A stretch of DNA of 64,000 nucleotides from Lewinella sp. IMCC34183 (GTDB lineage Bacteria; Bacteroidota; Bacteroidia; Chitinophagales; Saprospiraceae). The stretch covers positions 62,001 to 126,000 of the forward strand of contig NZ_QMEM01000002.1 in assembly GCF_003390915.1 (NCBI RefSeq), written 5' to 3'. The notes under the pieces are model-generated. The model had not been told where the DNA came from, did no database searches, and saw only the letters and a program-made list of their open reading frames with translations. Numbering within the stretch: the first letter of the stretch is position 1; each line of letters starts with the position of its first letter. Below, piece after piece: positions 63,577 to 64,000 of the stretch. Both the position numbers and the translations under genes were made by a program.

Positions 63577-64000
63577 ATGAAGCCGCTAACCTTTGCTACG
63601 CTACTGACGCTGTCCCTCGCAACCCTCTCCTGTGGGAGCGGCGACGCCACCGAAAATGCGACCGAGGTCGGGATAGAAACCCCGGCACAGCACCGGGAGT
63701 CCGAGGCCGCTGCCATTGACATCGCCGACGCCGAATTCACCGATCCGCTGGTGGACAAGGTGTTTCAGAACTACCTCAACCTGCGCAGCGCCCTCGTCAA
63801 CTCCGACAGCGGCGAGGCGGCTACCGCTGCCGGCAACCTGGCCGAAACCTTCGGGAGCGACCGCCGGGAACTGAAGCAACTGGCCCGGCAAATCGCCGAC
63901 ACCGACGACCTGGCCCGGCAGCGGGAGCACTTCAGTGCGCTGACCGGACAACTGGGAGACCTGATCAGGGAGCAGTTGAGTGCTGGTACCATCTACCGTA
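63577..64000 (+). CDS. DUF3347 lipoprotein (partial, runs off window)
   Basis: The frame starts at ATG 63577 with MKPLTFATLLTLSLATLSCG, a lipoprotein signal with Cys at the lipobox (TLSC). From about residue 50 (EFTDPLVDKVFQNYLNLRSA) it follows the start of DUF3347, a domain also found at the C-terminus of the CusB-like protein. The frame is open at the window end, so the product is partial (141 codons seen). It probably belongs to the same metal-handling operon, 81 bp after the AraC gene. Confidence 0.75.
   Translation, partial: MKPLTFATLLTLSLATLSCGSGDATENATEVGIETPAQHRESEAAAIDIADAEFTDPLVDKVFQNYLNLRSALVNSDSGEAATAAGNLAETFGSDRRELKQLARQIADTDDLARQREHFSALTGQLGDLIREQLSAGTIYR

Overview
The window looks like a chromosome segment of a high-GC marine-type Bacteroidota, most likely a Saprospiria/Lewinella relative. 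The support is a T9SS C-terminal sorting domain on a secreted enzyme, several -7 boxes of the Bacteroidota form TAnnTTTG, lack of Shine-Dalgarno sequences, lipoproteins with short Bacteroidota-style lipoboxes, and families largely confined to the phylum (HYC_CC_PP, DUF6428, DUF3347). The genus is an inference from composition and gene content, not from a marker gene search.

Layout. 1-4200 is an AT-richer accessory segment: the N-terminus of a Cap4/DUF4297-like nuclease (possible Avs-type antiphage gene) cut by the window edge, a very short tyrosine recombinase, a lipoprotein, a frameshifted second recombinase and a lipoprotein with an HExxH motif, among repeated TGYAACCTA words that may be recombination sites. 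4250-21135 is mostly housekeeping and surface metabolism: YigZ, an SDR, an orphan TRAP binding protein, TerC, a secreted vanadium haloperoxidase, the PDH E2 subunit, RecR, a sulfotransferase, CoaD, three family 2 glycosyltransferases, AroC, and an egtB-egtD ergothioneine pair.

21202-21555 carries the most unusual signal: two tandem RNA genes of about 150 nt, shaped like class II tRNAs (acceptor, D, anticodon and T arms) but with a variable arm of about 80 nt that can fold into a branched three-way structure. Paired positions covary between the two copies. I do not recognise this RNA family.

21761-30855 holds a SET protein, MoxR, a BCCT transporter, a VanX-like dipeptidase, a CHT1-like choline symporter, a BaiN-type flavoprotein, a methyltransferase and a MATE exporter. 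30871-46205 is the str-S10-spc ribosomal block on the minus strand (rpsL to secY), closed by a rho-independent terminator right after secY, so the alpha operon genes are not adjacent. Inside it are a second promoter before rplP, a long inverted repeat between rplV and rpsS, and disordered extensions on S17, S5 and S3. 46434-51785 has ftsY, a HAD-like protein that lacks its catalytic aspartates, an alpha/beta hydrolase, atpC-atpD and an HD phosphohydrolase.

51843-64000 is a metal-homeostasis region on the plus strand: a P1B-4 ATPase, an ArsR operon with its palindromic operator, an HYC_CC_PP protein, a complete CusA/TolC/CusB tripartite exporter, an AraC regulator with a CxxC metal-binding-like head, and the start of a DUF3347 lipoprotein. 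Dispersed ATCTGTG-type repeats lie before this operon and have invaded the 5' end of the tolC-like gene.
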